From Alphaproteobacteria bacterium UBA6178 (GTDB lineage: Bacteria; Pseudomonadota; Alphaproteobacteria; Rickettsiales; UBA3002), in NCBI GenBank assembly GCA_002422205.1, contig DITS01000032.1, forward strand, positions 1-43,024: DNA of 43,024 nucleotides, given 5' to 3'. Shown here in pieces: positions 8,901 through 16,930 of the stretch. Every line of letters begins with the position of its first letter. Within the stretch, counting starts at the first letter, position 1. The notes beneath the pieces are model-generated. The model did not search any database, was not told the DNA's origin, and worked only from the letters and a program-made list of their open reading frames with translations. The translations under genes and the position numbers were made by a program.

Positions 8901-8932
8901 CCAGCTAATATGGCGGCCAGTTTATTATTATC

Positions 8933-9703
8933 TTACAGCCCGAATACAAAAAAGTAGCAGGTCACACTCAGACTATATACAATGATGAACCCGCGTATCC
9001 ATAGAGCGGGGAGGCGCTTGGCGAAGACGGCGCCATAATAGCCACCGATGAAAAAACCCAGCCCTAACGCTAACGCCACCGGCCAGACGATCATGCCGGT
9101 GATGATGAAGGTAAGCACCGAGAGCGCATTCACCACGGTGGCGACCAGCACTTTTAACCCGTTCATCTGGTGAATATTGCGGATACCCATCAGCTCATAG
9201 AGTGCCATTAGCAAAATGCCGATACCGGCCCCGAAAAACCCGCCATAGATGCCAATCGCGAATTGACCACCCAGACCACCGGCGCGACCCGCTTTGCCGG
9301 CGGCGGCATGATGCGCGGTGCGGGCGTGAATGGCGCGCACGATGCGGTTGCCGAAGGCGAAAAGCAAAGTGGCGCAGAGCATCAGCCATGGCACCAGCGC
9401 TTTGAAAAATTCGGGGCTGGTCATGAGCAATAACACGGAGCCGCCGATACTGCCGATACCGGCAATAATTGACAATAAAAGCAGGCGGTGTTTTTGCGGT
9501 TTGATCTCGCTCCAATAGCCGCCGATACTGGCGAAGGAACCGGCCCACATGCCGAATTTATTGGTGCTGTTAGCCAGAATGGGCGGTAGCCCGCAAAAGA
9601 TCAGCACCGGAAAGGTAAAAAATGTGCCGCCACCGGCGACAGCATTGAGCGCGCCGCCCCATAATCCGGCGGCAATCAGCAGCACGAGTTGCAGCCAGTC
9701 CAT
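8933..9703 (-). CDS. TauE/SafE family membrane permease
   Basis: A 256-residue polytopic membrane protein of the sulfite-exporter TauE/SafE (TSUP) family. It shows two similar halves: the N-terminal GLWGGALNAVAGGGTFFTFPVL and the internal FAIGIYGGFFGAGIGILLM, the family's paired glycine-rich repeats, with about eight hydrophobic segments. Family members export organic or sulfur anions; the substrate cannot be inferred here. Its ATG overlaps the folD stop codon (TAATG), so it is translationally coupled to folD, with no obvious functional link to folate metabolism. Confidence 0.88.
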   Translation of the reverse strand: MDWLQLVLLIAAGLWGGALNAVAGGGTFFTFPVLIFCGLPPILANSTNKFGMWAGSFASIGGYWSEIKPQKHRLLLLSIIAGIGSIGGSVLLLMTSPEFFKALVPWLMLCATLLFAFGNRIVRAIHARTAHHAAAGKAGRAGGLGGQFAIGIYGGFFGAGIGILLMALYELMGIRNIHQMNGLKVLVATVVNALSVLTFIITGMIVWPVALALGLGFFIGGYYGAVFAKRLPALWIRGFIIVYSLSVTCYFFVFGL

Positions 9704-10584
9704 TACAGGCTAAACGCCACGCCATGCGACTGACATGCCGCCTGTAGCGTGTTACGCAGCAGGCAGGCAATCGTCATCGGGCCGACACCGCCGGGCACGG
9801 GCGTAATGGCCGATGCCACCTGCGACACCGCATCATAATCCACATCGCCCACCAGTGAGGCTTTGCCATTCACTTCGACGCGGTTGATGCCGACATCAAT
9901 CACCACCGCGCCCGCCTTAATCCAATTGGCTTGTACCATATTGGGACGGCCCACCGCAGCGACGACAATATCACCCTGCTGTACGATCGAGGCGATATCG
10001 CGGGTACGCGAATGGCAGATGGTGACGGTGCAGCTTTCATTCAATAGCAGCTGCGCCATCGGTTTGCCGACAATATTCGAGCGGCCAATCACCACCGCAT
10101 GCTTGCCGGATAAATCCGCGCCCAGCACGTCTTTGAGCAGCATCAGGCAGCCCAGCGGCGTGCAGGAAATCAGCGCATCAGGCTGACCGGTGGCGAGTTT
10201 GCCGGTATTGACGACATGAAACCCGTCCACATCTTTGGCCGGATCGATGGCATTGATGATGGCTTGCTCGTTGATATGCTTGGGCAATGGCAGCTGCACC
10301 AGAATGCCATGCACCCGCGCATCGGCGTTTAATTCGGCGATTTTGGCCAGTAATTCCGCCTCGCTGACCGTGTCGGGAAAGTGATAATCGAAGGATTGCA
10401 TGCCCACATCCACGGTCATTTTTTTCTTATTTCGTACATAGACTTCGCTAGCCGGGTCACTGCCCACCAGCACCACGGCGAGGCCGGGGGTGAGGCCATG
10501 CGCGGCTTTGAGAGCGGTCACCGCCTCGGCCACCTGTCCCCTTAAAGTGTGGGCAAAGGCCTTTCCATCAATTCGCTGGCTCAT
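9703..10584 (-). CDS. folD: Bifunctional methylenetetrahydrofolate dehydrogenase/cyclohydrolase FolD
   Basis: Interconverts 5,10-methylene-THF and 10-formyl-THF in cytoplasmic one-carbon metabolism. It has 293 residues, the usual length. Visible are the catalytic Tyr49 and Lys53 (YVRNK), the signature HGILVQLPLPKH, the DVDGFH motif, the NADP site VVIGRSNIVGKPMAQLL and the C-terminal ITPVPGGVGPMT. A strong GGAGGAATAA precedes the ATG. It is divergent from the HD-domain gene. Confidence 0.96.
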   Translation of the reverse strand: MSQRIDGKAFAHTLRGQVAEAVTALKAAHGLTPGLAVVLVGSDPASEVYVRNKKKMTVDVGMQSFDYHFPDTVSEAELLAKIAELNADARVHGILVQLPLPKHINEQAIINAIDPAKDVDGFHVVNTGKLATGQPDALISCTPLGCLMLLKDVLGADLSGKHAVVIGRSNIVGKPMAQLLLNESCTVTICHSRTRDIASIVQQGDIVVAAVGRPNMVQANWIKAGAVVIDVGINRVEVNGKASLVGDVDYDAVSQVASAITPVPGGVGPMTIACLLRNTLQAACQSHGVAFSL

Positions 10585-10658
10585 TTATTCCTCCGTGATA
10601 TAGCTGGGGTTGTAACCCAATCTTCACATAAAAAGCCATGAAAAAACCATGAAAAGGG

Positions 10659-10682
10659 GTTAATAAGCGTTAACTTATTAAC
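10659..10682. promoter_or_regulatory. Perfect 9-bp inverted repeat before the HD-domain gene
   Basis: GTTAATAAG (10659-10667) and CTTATTAAC (10674-10682) are exact inverted copies around CGTTAA. The repeat ends just before the AGGA that precedes the ATG at 10695. It may be an operator for a dimeric regulator or an mRNA hairpin next to the ribosome binding site. It also lies between the divergent starts of folD and the HD-domain gene. Confidence 0.5.
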
Positions 10683-10694
10683 AGGATGCCGTTT

Positions 10695-12095
10695 ATGGCG
10701 CAAAGCGTGTTGCCTAGTGCAATAGACCAACCGTTATATTATTCGAATGCGCTAGGCGAGCTCGAATCACCTATTGTGCGTGCTGCATTGCAGCTGGCAA
10801 CGAAACTGCATGAGGGGCAATGGCGGCGTAAAAGCTTTGTACATCTGCCTTATATCAGCCATCCGATCCTGGCGATGAATATTTTGCGCAGTTACGGTGT
10901 GAACGACCCCCATGTGCTGGCATCTGCCCTGCTGCATGACACGCTGGAAGATTGCGCGGTGCCTTTATTGAAATATGCAATGGATGCTCAGCATTACGAC
11001 CCTTATGCGATGGACATCTATTTCTCCACCGGACATGTGACGTTTGATGCGCTATCTCCCGATAAGCAAATTGAATGTGCAAAGGAAATGACGCTGGATA
11101 CCAAAGCCGATGCGCTTGCGGGGTGGCTGGAGGAGTCGGTTAGAAATGAATATCTGACATCCGGCTATGCGCAAGCGACCGCAAATTATATGGCGACTAA
11201 TGCCGCCGGACAGATTGTTGATATTGTGAAAGAGCTTACCAATAAATCACCGGAGGAAGCACAGCTGGATGATAAGCGGTTTTTTCAAGCCGATAAAACG
11301 CGCACCTATTCACGCGAGGCTAAACGGGTAAAGATGGCTGAAATGTGCGCATCCCTGGCCGATGATATTATGCATGAATCCAATATGAATTCGGATAAGC
11401 TGGTGCGCATGTATAACCGTTGCTGGACCATGGCCAAAAGCTGTGCCGATGCGATGCCCGCTTTGTTTCAGCTGCTACGCGGACTGGATGATGTGGCGGT
11501 ATCGGTGGCGCGTGATCCCTCACTACGTCAGCCAGCGGAGCGATTTAAACTTGACGATTACCGCGACCTCTATCCGTTAGTGTATCAGCTATCGGGTACC
11601 AATCGCGCGAGTGAGTGGGTGGATAATGATGTGGTGGATGAAAATGGTAAACCACATTTTCAAAATATCACCAGCGGCTTATTGAGTGTAGGACTCAATG
11701 AGAATAAACAGGTGGTATGTTTTCGCGTGTTATGTAACCGCGCTGATACCAACCATCTGGATGCGGATGATCCGGTAAATGATACGGCGCTGGCATTGAT
11801 TGATAAGCTTGAAGAGCTGGATAAACCGGAAGATAAAATCCGAAATCTGGTGTCGATCAGCCGGATGAAAGTGTACCACAATGTGCGCTATGGCCGCAAA
11901 ATGGAGATGATCACCCCCGTGCCGGTCGAAGAATTTATTGCCGATGCTGTGGCGGCTGATGCAATCGATGAGGCATTCGCTAATAAGCTACGCGCTGTGG
12001 TACAGCAAACGCCAGATAATCTAGCGAGTAATATTGCACGCGATGCAACGGTAGCGCCTGTATCACCTCAGCCGACCCCTATTCCTAAACGCTAA
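10695..12095 (+). CDS. HD-domain protein with a SpoT/MESH1-like N-terminus
   Basis: A 466-residue protein counted from the ATG at 10695, chosen because AGGA lies eight bases upstream (10686 is the alternative). Residues ~28-95 resemble the ppGpp hydrolase domain of SpoT/MESH1: LHEGQWRRKSF (first metal His39), PYISHP (His56), and ALLHDTLED with the HD pair at 81-82 and the ED pair at 85-86. The later KLADR-type segment seems to be VKMAEMCASLADD, where the usual aspartate is replaced, so activity is uncertain. The C-terminal ~270 residues match nothing I know; no synthetase, TGS or ACT domain is visible. It may be an alarmone or nucleotide hydrolase, or a degenerate relative. Confidence 0.65.
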   Translation: MAQSVLPSAIDQPLYYSNALGELESPIVRAALQLATKLHEGQWRRKSFVHLPYISHPILAMNILRSYGVNDPHVLASALLHDTLEDCAVPLLKYAMDAQHYDPYAMDIYFSTGHVTFDALSPDKQIECAKEMTLDTKADALAGWLEESVRNEYLTSGYAQATANYMATNAAGQIVDIVKELTNKSPEEAQLDDKRFFQADKTRTYSREAKRVKMAEMCASLADDIMHESNMNSDKLVRMYNRCWTMAKSCADAMPALFQLLRGLDDVAVSVARDPSLRQPAERFKLDDYRDLYPLVYQLSGTNRASEWVDNDVVDENGKPHFQNITSGLLSVGLNENKQVVCFRVLCNRADTNHLDADDPVNDTALALIDKLEELDKPEDKIRNLVSISRMKVYHNVRYGRKMEMITPVPVEEFIADAVAADAIDEAFANKLRAVVQQTPDNLASNIARDATVAPVSPQPTPIPKR

Positions 12096-13196
12096 TCACG
12101 CCGCGCTTTGCACGCCTTTGGTGGTCGAATATTCGAAGTGATAAGCGGTGTCGGGATAGACGATATTGCGGATGGCATGGGCGCTCATGGCGGCTTCGGA
12201 AAAACCGCATAGAATCAGCTTAAGCTTGTGCGGATAGGTGGCGATATCGCCGATGGCAAAAATACCTTTCACTGAGGTTTCGCAAGTGCCCGCATGCACG
12301 GCGATATGGTTATGCTCGAGCCCTAAGCCCCAATCGGCAATCGGCCCCAGCTCCATGGCGAGGCCATAGAAGGGCAATAAATAATCAGCCTCCAGCACTT
12401 TGGATTGCCCATCGAGTGTGGACACACGCACACCGGTTAGCTGACCATTGCTGCCTTCTAACCCGTCGAGCTGATAGGGTACGACCATGTTGATTTTGCC
12501 AGATGCGGCGAGTGCGTTCATTTGTGAGACCATCTCAGGCGCGGCGCGGAATTTATCGCGGCGGTGCACCACGTCAATATGCGCGGCGACATCGGCCAGC
12601 GCTACGGCCCAGTCCACGGCAGAATCGCCACCGCCTGCAATCACCACGCGCTTATCGCGGAATTGCTCTTTGCGCGTGACCATATAGCGCACGCTGCCCG
12701 CTTCTTCATACATAGCGAGCCCTTCGAGCGGCGGGCGGTTGGGGCCGAAAGCACCACAGCCTGCTGCGATGATCACGGCCTTACAGGTGATGATGGTGCC
12801 GGTTGAGGTGGTGAGGGTGAACATATAATCGTCATTCTGAGCCGAAGGCGAAGAACCTCCCTCCGCCGCACGAGGTCCTTCGCTGCGCTCAGGATGACGG
12901 GATAAGGAAATCACCTGCTGATTGAGGTGATAGGTGGGGGCGAAGGGTTCGGCTTGCGCGTGCAATTGCTGCACTAACGCTAAGCCATCAATCGCTGGAT
13001 GGGCAGGAATATCGTAAATCGGTTTTTCCGGATAGAGCGCCGCACACTGGCCGCCAACACTATCGAGCGCGTCGATCACATGGCATTTGATATTGAGCAT
13101 GCCCAGCTCGAAAATGGCGAACAGCCCGACGGGGCCCGCACCGATAATGGCGACATCGGTATGGTGGGTTTCGCTGCGCTGCGTCATATTTGTCAT
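12096..13196 (-). CDS. Ferredoxin--NADP(+) reductase, type 2, with in-frame repeat insertion
   Basis: Flavoprotein of the thioredoxin-reductase-like FNR group, passing electrons between NADPH and ferredoxin/flavodoxin. The start at 13196 has AGGATGA upstream; a longer reading from 13265 is unsupported. Motifs in its 366 residues: FAD-binding AIIGAGPVGLFAIFELG, GGQCAALYPEKPIYDIP, the NADPH site VVIAGGGDSAVDWA, the HRRDKFRA segment and the second FAD motif GIFAIGDIATYP. The CxxC of thioredoxin reductases is absent, as expected for this group. Residues ~100-122 come from a 68-bp palindromic element (reading RHPERSEG... to SAQND), in a loop between VISL and the MFTLTTSTG strand. The frame is kept, so the protein is probably still made. 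Confidence 0.9.
   Translation of the reverse strand: MTNMTQRSETHHTDVAIIGAGPVGLFAIFELGMLNIKCHVIDALDSVGGQCAALYPEKPIYDIPAHPAIDGLALVQQLHAQAEPFAPTYHLNQQVISLSRHPERSEGPRAAEGGSSPSAQNDDYMFTLTTSTGTIITCKAVIIAAGCGAFGPNRPPLEGLAMYEEAGSVRYMVTRKEQFRDKRVVIAGGGDSAVDWAVALADVAAHIDVVHRRDKFRAAPEMVSQMNALAASGKINMVVPYQLDGLEGSNGQLTGVRVSTLDGQSKVLEADYLLPFYGLAMELGPIADWGLGLEHNHIAVHAGTCETSVKGIFAIGDIATYPHKLKLILCGFSEAAMSAHAIRNIVYPDTAYHFEYSTTKGVQSAA
12831..12898 (-). repeat. 68-bp palindromic element inside the reductase gene
   Basis: On the gene's strand it begins GTCATCCTGAGCGCAGCGAA and ends GCTCAGAATGAC. The two arms are imperfect inverted repeats. It has the same length as the copy at 16317-16384, is about 84% identical to it (57 of 68 positions, counted by eye) and is read in the same frame. 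Confidence 0.88.
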
Positions 13197-13294
13197 TAGC
13201 GATTCATCCTGTTTGATGCTATAGTAAACCAAGCCGTAATTTACAGTGAAATGCCACGAAATCAATCAAAACGGCGCCGATAAGGTGGAGGAAT

Positions 13295-14983
13295 ATGACG
13301 AATCAGCAATATCCCTGGCTTGCCACATACCCGAAATCCATTCAGTGGAATACCAATTTCAGCCCCAAACCCTTGCATTGTTTGCTCGATGAGAGTGTAG
13401 CGAAATACCCCGACAATATCGCGATTGATTTTTTGGGCAAGGAATACAGCTATGCCAAGCTGGGCGATATGGTGGATCGTATTGCCGCAGGGCTGCTGGC
13501 GATGGGGGTGAAACCCGAAACACGCGTCGGGCTGTTTATGCCCAACTGCCCGCAATTTATTATCGCTTATTATGCGATTTTAAAAATCGGCGCGACGGTG
13601 GTGAATTTTAATCCGCTTTATTCCGAACGTGAGATTGAACACCAGATTAAAGACTCGCAGGTGGAGGTGATTTTTACGCTGAATCTGCGCATTTTATACC
13701 CCAAGCTCAAGCCATTCATCGGCACCTGTTGTTTGCGCAAAATTGTGGTGGGTTTTTTTCAGGAAGCGCTGCCTTTCTCGAAAGCGGCGCTCTACACCGT
13801 GGCCAAAGCCAAAGATTTATACATCGCTCCTAAAAATGAGCATCATGTCACCTTCAATGATTTACTCTCGCATGACCCGATTGCATCGTCGGCGCTGCCG
13901 GAGATTCTGCCGACCGAGCATATCGCAGTGCTGCAATATACCGGCGGCACCACCGGCGTGCCAAAGGGCGCGATGCTGACGCATGCGAATTTATACATCA
14001 ACACCATGCAATCGACGCTGTGGATGGACAAGCTGGAGCCGGGCAATGAAGTGATGATGGCGGTGATTCCGTTTTTTCATGTGTTTGCCATGACGGTGGC
14101 GCTGAATCTGGCGATTGCGAATGGCTTTAAAATTATTCCGCATCCGCGCTTTGATATTAAATCGGTGCTGTCCGATATTCAGGCCAAAAAACCGACATTA
14201 TTGCCAGGGGTGAGCACGCTGTATGCCACGATCAATAATTGCCCTTATCTCGATAAATATGACCTCACCTCGATTAAATTTTGCATCAGCGGCGGCGGGC
14301 CGTTACCGGTGGAAGTGAAGCAGCGCTTTGAGAAAATCACGCGCTGTATTTTAGTGGAGGGTTATGGGCTGACGGAGACCTCGCCGGTGACCCACTGCAA
14401 CCCGCTATTTGGCGAGAATATTTCGGGCTCGATTGGTTTGCCATTGCCGGGCACCATTGCGGAAATCGTCAGTTTGGAGGATCGCACCAGCATCATGCCC
14501 GTGGGCGAGAAGGGCGAGATTTGCATTCGTGGCCCGCAGGTGATGAAGGGCTATTTAAACCAGCCCGAAGAATCGAATAATGTGCTGCGCAATGGCAGGC
14601 TGCATACCGGCGATATCGGCTATGTCGATGACAAGGGCTATTTCTATGTGGTCGATCGCCTGAAGGAAATGATTATTGTCGGTGGCTATAATGTCTATCC
14701 GCGCAATGTTGAGGAGGTGATATACGCGCATGAGGCGGTGGCGGAATGCGCGGTGATCGGCCTGACGCATCCCAGCCGTGGCGAGATGATCAAGGCTTAT
14801 GTGGTGCTCAAAGATAAACAGAAGCTGGACGCCAACGAGCTGAAAGCCTTCATGCGCGAACGCATGACACGCTATGCCGTGCCGCACGAGGTGGAGTTCC
14901 GCGACGCGCTACCCAAAAGCATGATTGGCAAAATCCTCAAAAAAGATTTGGTGGCAGAAGAGCTGGCGAAGGCAGAAAGTTAG
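13295..14983 (+). CDS. fadD: Long-chain-fatty-acid--CoA ligase
   Basis: ATP-dependent activation of fatty acids to acyl-CoA, the entry step of beta-oxidation. The 562 residues show the AMP-binding signature YTGGTTGVPKGAMLTHAN (~216-233), GYGLTETSPVTHCNP, and the C-terminal hinge GDIGYVDDKGYFYVVDRLKEM with the catalytic lysine segment SMIGKILKKDL. GGTGGAGG lies just before the ATG. The gene is divergent from the reductase and followed, beyond one minus-strand gene, by a thiolase and a FadN-like enzyme, which supports the fatty-acid role. Its stop overlaps the stop of the convergent hypothetical gene. Confidence 0.93.
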   Translation: MTNQQYPWLATYPKSIQWNTNFSPKPLHCLLDESVAKYPDNIAIDFLGKEYSYAKLGDMVDRIAAGLLAMGVKPETRVGLFMPNCPQFIIAYYAILKIGATVVNFNPLYSEREIEHQIKDSQVEVIFTLNLRILYPKLKPFIGTCCLRKIVVGFFQEALPFSKAALYTVAKAKDLYIAPKNEHHVTFNDLLSHDPIASSALPEILPTEHIAVLQYTGGTTGVPKGAMLTHANLYINTMQSTLWMDKLEPGNEVMMAVIPFFHVFAMTVALNLAIANGFKIIPHPRFDIKSVLSDIQAKKPTLLPGVSTLYATINNCPYLDKYDLTSIKFCISGGGPLPVEVKQRFEKITRCILVEGYGLTETSPVTHCNPLFGENISGSIGLPLPGTIAEIVSLEDRTSIMPVGEKGEICIRGPQVMKGYLNQPEESNNVLRNGRLHTGDIGYVDDKGYFYVVDRLKEMIIVGGYNVYPRNVEEVIYAHEAVAECAVIGLTHPSRGEMIKAYVVLKDKQKLDANELKAFMRERMTRYAVPHEVEFRDALPKSMIGKILKKDLVAEELAKAES

Positions 14984-15564
14984 CGCGCTGGCGCGTCTGC
15001 CGATTTGGTCGGAGCCGCGCAGGCGTCTTTGGTGGGGATGCCGAATTGGCTTCCGGCAGGAGCACGGATGGGCCGCACCGTTTCAACGGGTAATGCCATA
15101 TCCTCGCTTTCAAGCAGCATGCCGTGATTATCTTTCACTAAATTATCAATCAAAGTTTTAAGCTCGGGATTGTCTGTAATCAGCTGGGTGCTGCGGGTTA
15201 TATGCTCCTGAACCGGATGGGGATTGGCAGGATCGGCTCCCGCCTCAATTCGCTTGGCGATAATGGAATACACATTGTAAGCATCTTCAACCGTTAAATC
15301 CAATGTGGTGTGGCCTGCGGGCGTTTTGCAGGTAACAAAACTATACACGCCGCCAAAATCATCCAGTGTCAATCCACTTGCACTGGGCTTTCCTGTATAA
15401 ACGAGCACCAGACTGACATCGTTGCCCTTATCATCCGTGAGGGTGACAACAAGCTGCACATCTTCATGCTTGGCCAGATCATTCAGCTGCGTCTGCCGCG
15501 TCTCAAGCGGTAACGATAAGGGCGGCAGCTTATTATCGGGCGGCGGATCAAAATGATAGGTCAT
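14980..15564 (-). CDS. Hypothetical protein
   Basis: A 194-residue protein I do not recognise. A GAGGA lies a few bases before the ATG. The N-terminus is proline-rich (FDPPPDNKLPPLSLP), the middle is a plausible mixed alpha/beta domain (VQLVVTLTDDKGNDVSLVLVY, then LTLDDFGGVYSFVTC and DLTVEDAYNVYSII), and the C-terminus is low-complexity. There is no signal peptide or membrane segment. Its stop codon overlaps that of fadD tail to tail. Codon use looks like that of its neighbours. Confidence 0.65.
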   Translation of the reverse strand: MTYHFDPPPDNKLPPLSLPLETRQTQLNDLAKHEDVQLVVTLTDDKGNDVSLVLVYTGKPSASGLTLDDFGGVYSFVTCKTPAGHTTLDLTVEDAYNVYSIIAKRIEAGADPANPHPVQEHITRSTQLITDNPELKTLIDNLVKDNHGMLLESEDMALPVETVRPIRAPAGSQFGIPTKDACAAPTKSADAPAR

Positions 15565-15745
15565 GAATCCTCATAACAGAATGAAATTTATAATAAAAAT
15601 CCACTATATTATCATAACATAAAAACATTAACATTTAATTAAAATGCCACGGAAATTTTTACCAGAATCGGTACCTTCAATATAGGATTTAGAGGCTGTG
15701 CATGCTATGATGATAAAAAATAAACATCAGGGAGAAAAATAGCCT

Positions 15746-16930
15746 ATGTCCAGCGCAGTCATTTGCGGCTTTGCCCGCAGCCCCTTTACCCCCGCCAAAA
15801 AGGGCGAACTTGCCAAGGTGCGACCTGATGATCTGGCGGCAGAAGTGGTCAAGGCGCTCATTGCGCGCACGGGCGTGAAAGCGGACGACATCACCGATAT
15901 CATCATGGGCAATGCCTTTCCTGAAGGCGAGCAAGGCTTCAATATTGGCCGCATGGTGGCGTTTTTAGCCGGATTGCCGCATAGCGTGGCGGGGCAAACG
16001 GTCAATCGCTGGTGTGGCTCATCGATGGAGGCGATTCATATTGCGGCGGGCAATATTGCGATTGGCAAGGGCGAGGTGTTTATTGCGGCGGGCGTTGAGT
16101 CGATGACGCGTATCCCCATGGGCGGCTATAACCCGCTGCCGAATCCCAAACTGTTTGCCGATATGCCCGAGGCCTATATTGCGATGGGGCTGACCGCAGA
16201 AAATGTCGCCAAACAATGCCATGTGGCGCGCGATGCGCAGGAGCAATTTGCACTGGCCAGCCATGCCAAAGCCGCGAAAGCGGATATGTCGGATGAGATC
16301 GTGCCGATTCCCCTTCGTCATCCTGAGCGCAGCGAAGGATCTCGTGCGACGGATAAAGATTCTTCGCGAAGTGCTCAGAATGACATGGTTACTAAAGATG
16401 GCTGCATCCGCGCGGATTCCACCGCCGAAGATTTAGCCAAACTCAATCCGGCATTCGATGTGTATGGGACGGTGACGGCGGGCACATCGTCGCCACTGAC
16501 CGATGGCGCGGCGGCGGTGCTGGTCTGCTCTGAGGCCTATGCCAAAAAACATAACTTGCCGATGCTGGCGCGGATTAAATCCTGTGCGGTGACGGGGTTG
16601 GAGCCAAGCATTATGGGGCTGGGCCCCGTTGGAGCATCGAAACTCGCGCTGGAAAAGGCAGGCATCAAAGCCAAGGATTTAGACATCATCGAGCTGAACG
16701 AAGCCTTCGCTGCGCAGTCGATCCCCTGCATCGATCAGGCGGGGTTTGATGCCAGCAAAGTGAATATCGAAGGTGGCGCGATTGCGCTGGGTCATCCGCT
16801 CGGCGCATCGGGCGCGCGCATTACCGGCAAGGCGGCCAAATTGCTGCACCGTGATGGCGGCACATACGCCCTCGCCACCGCCTGCATCGGCGGCGGCATG
16901 GGCATCGCCACGGTGCTGGAGAAAATCTGA
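15746..16930 (+). CDS. Acetyl-CoA C-acyltransferase (thiolase) with in-frame repeat insertion
   Basis: Thiolytic cleavage of 3-oxoacyl-CoA, the last step of beta-oxidation. Of the 394 residues the catalytic ones are intact: Cys90 (NRWCGSS), His350 (GHPLGASGAR) and Cys380 (ACIGGGMG), plus the NEAFAAQ motif. Residues ~191-213 are encoded by a 68-bp palindromic element (RHPERSEGSR... to SAQND), inserted between DEIVPIP and the usual DG-x-x-R-x-DST segment, which is normally a surface loop. The reading frame is preserved. The stop overlaps the start of the next gene (TGATG), so thiolase and the bifunctional enzyme are coupled. Confidence 0.94.
   Translation: MSSAVICGFARSPFTPAKKGELAKVRPDDLAAEVVKALIARTGVKADDITDIIMGNAFPEGEQGFNIGRMVAFLAGLPHSVAGQTVNRWCGSSMEAIHIAAGNIAIGKGEVFIAAGVESMTRIPMGGYNPLPNPKLFADMPEAYIAMGLTAENVAKQCHVARDAQEQFALASHAKAAKADMSDEIVPIPLRHPERSEGSRATDKDSSRSAQNDMVTKDGCIRADSTAEDLAKLNPAFDVYGTVTAGTSSPLTDGAAAVLVCSEAYAKKHNLPMLARIKSCAVTGLEPSIMGLGPVGASKLALEKAGIKAKDLDIIELNEAFAAQSIPCIDQAGFDASKVNIEGGAIALGHPLGASGARITGKAAKLLHRDGGTYALATACIGGGMGIATVLEKI
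16317..16384 (+). repeat. 68-bp palindromic element inside the thiolase gene
   Basis: Begins GTCATCCTGAGCGCAGCGAA and ends GTGCTCAGAATGAC. The second arm, reversed, closely matches the first. It is translated in frame as 23 residues. Two of the three forward frames are open across the element, which helps explain how an insertion can be tolerated. Confidence 0.9.
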
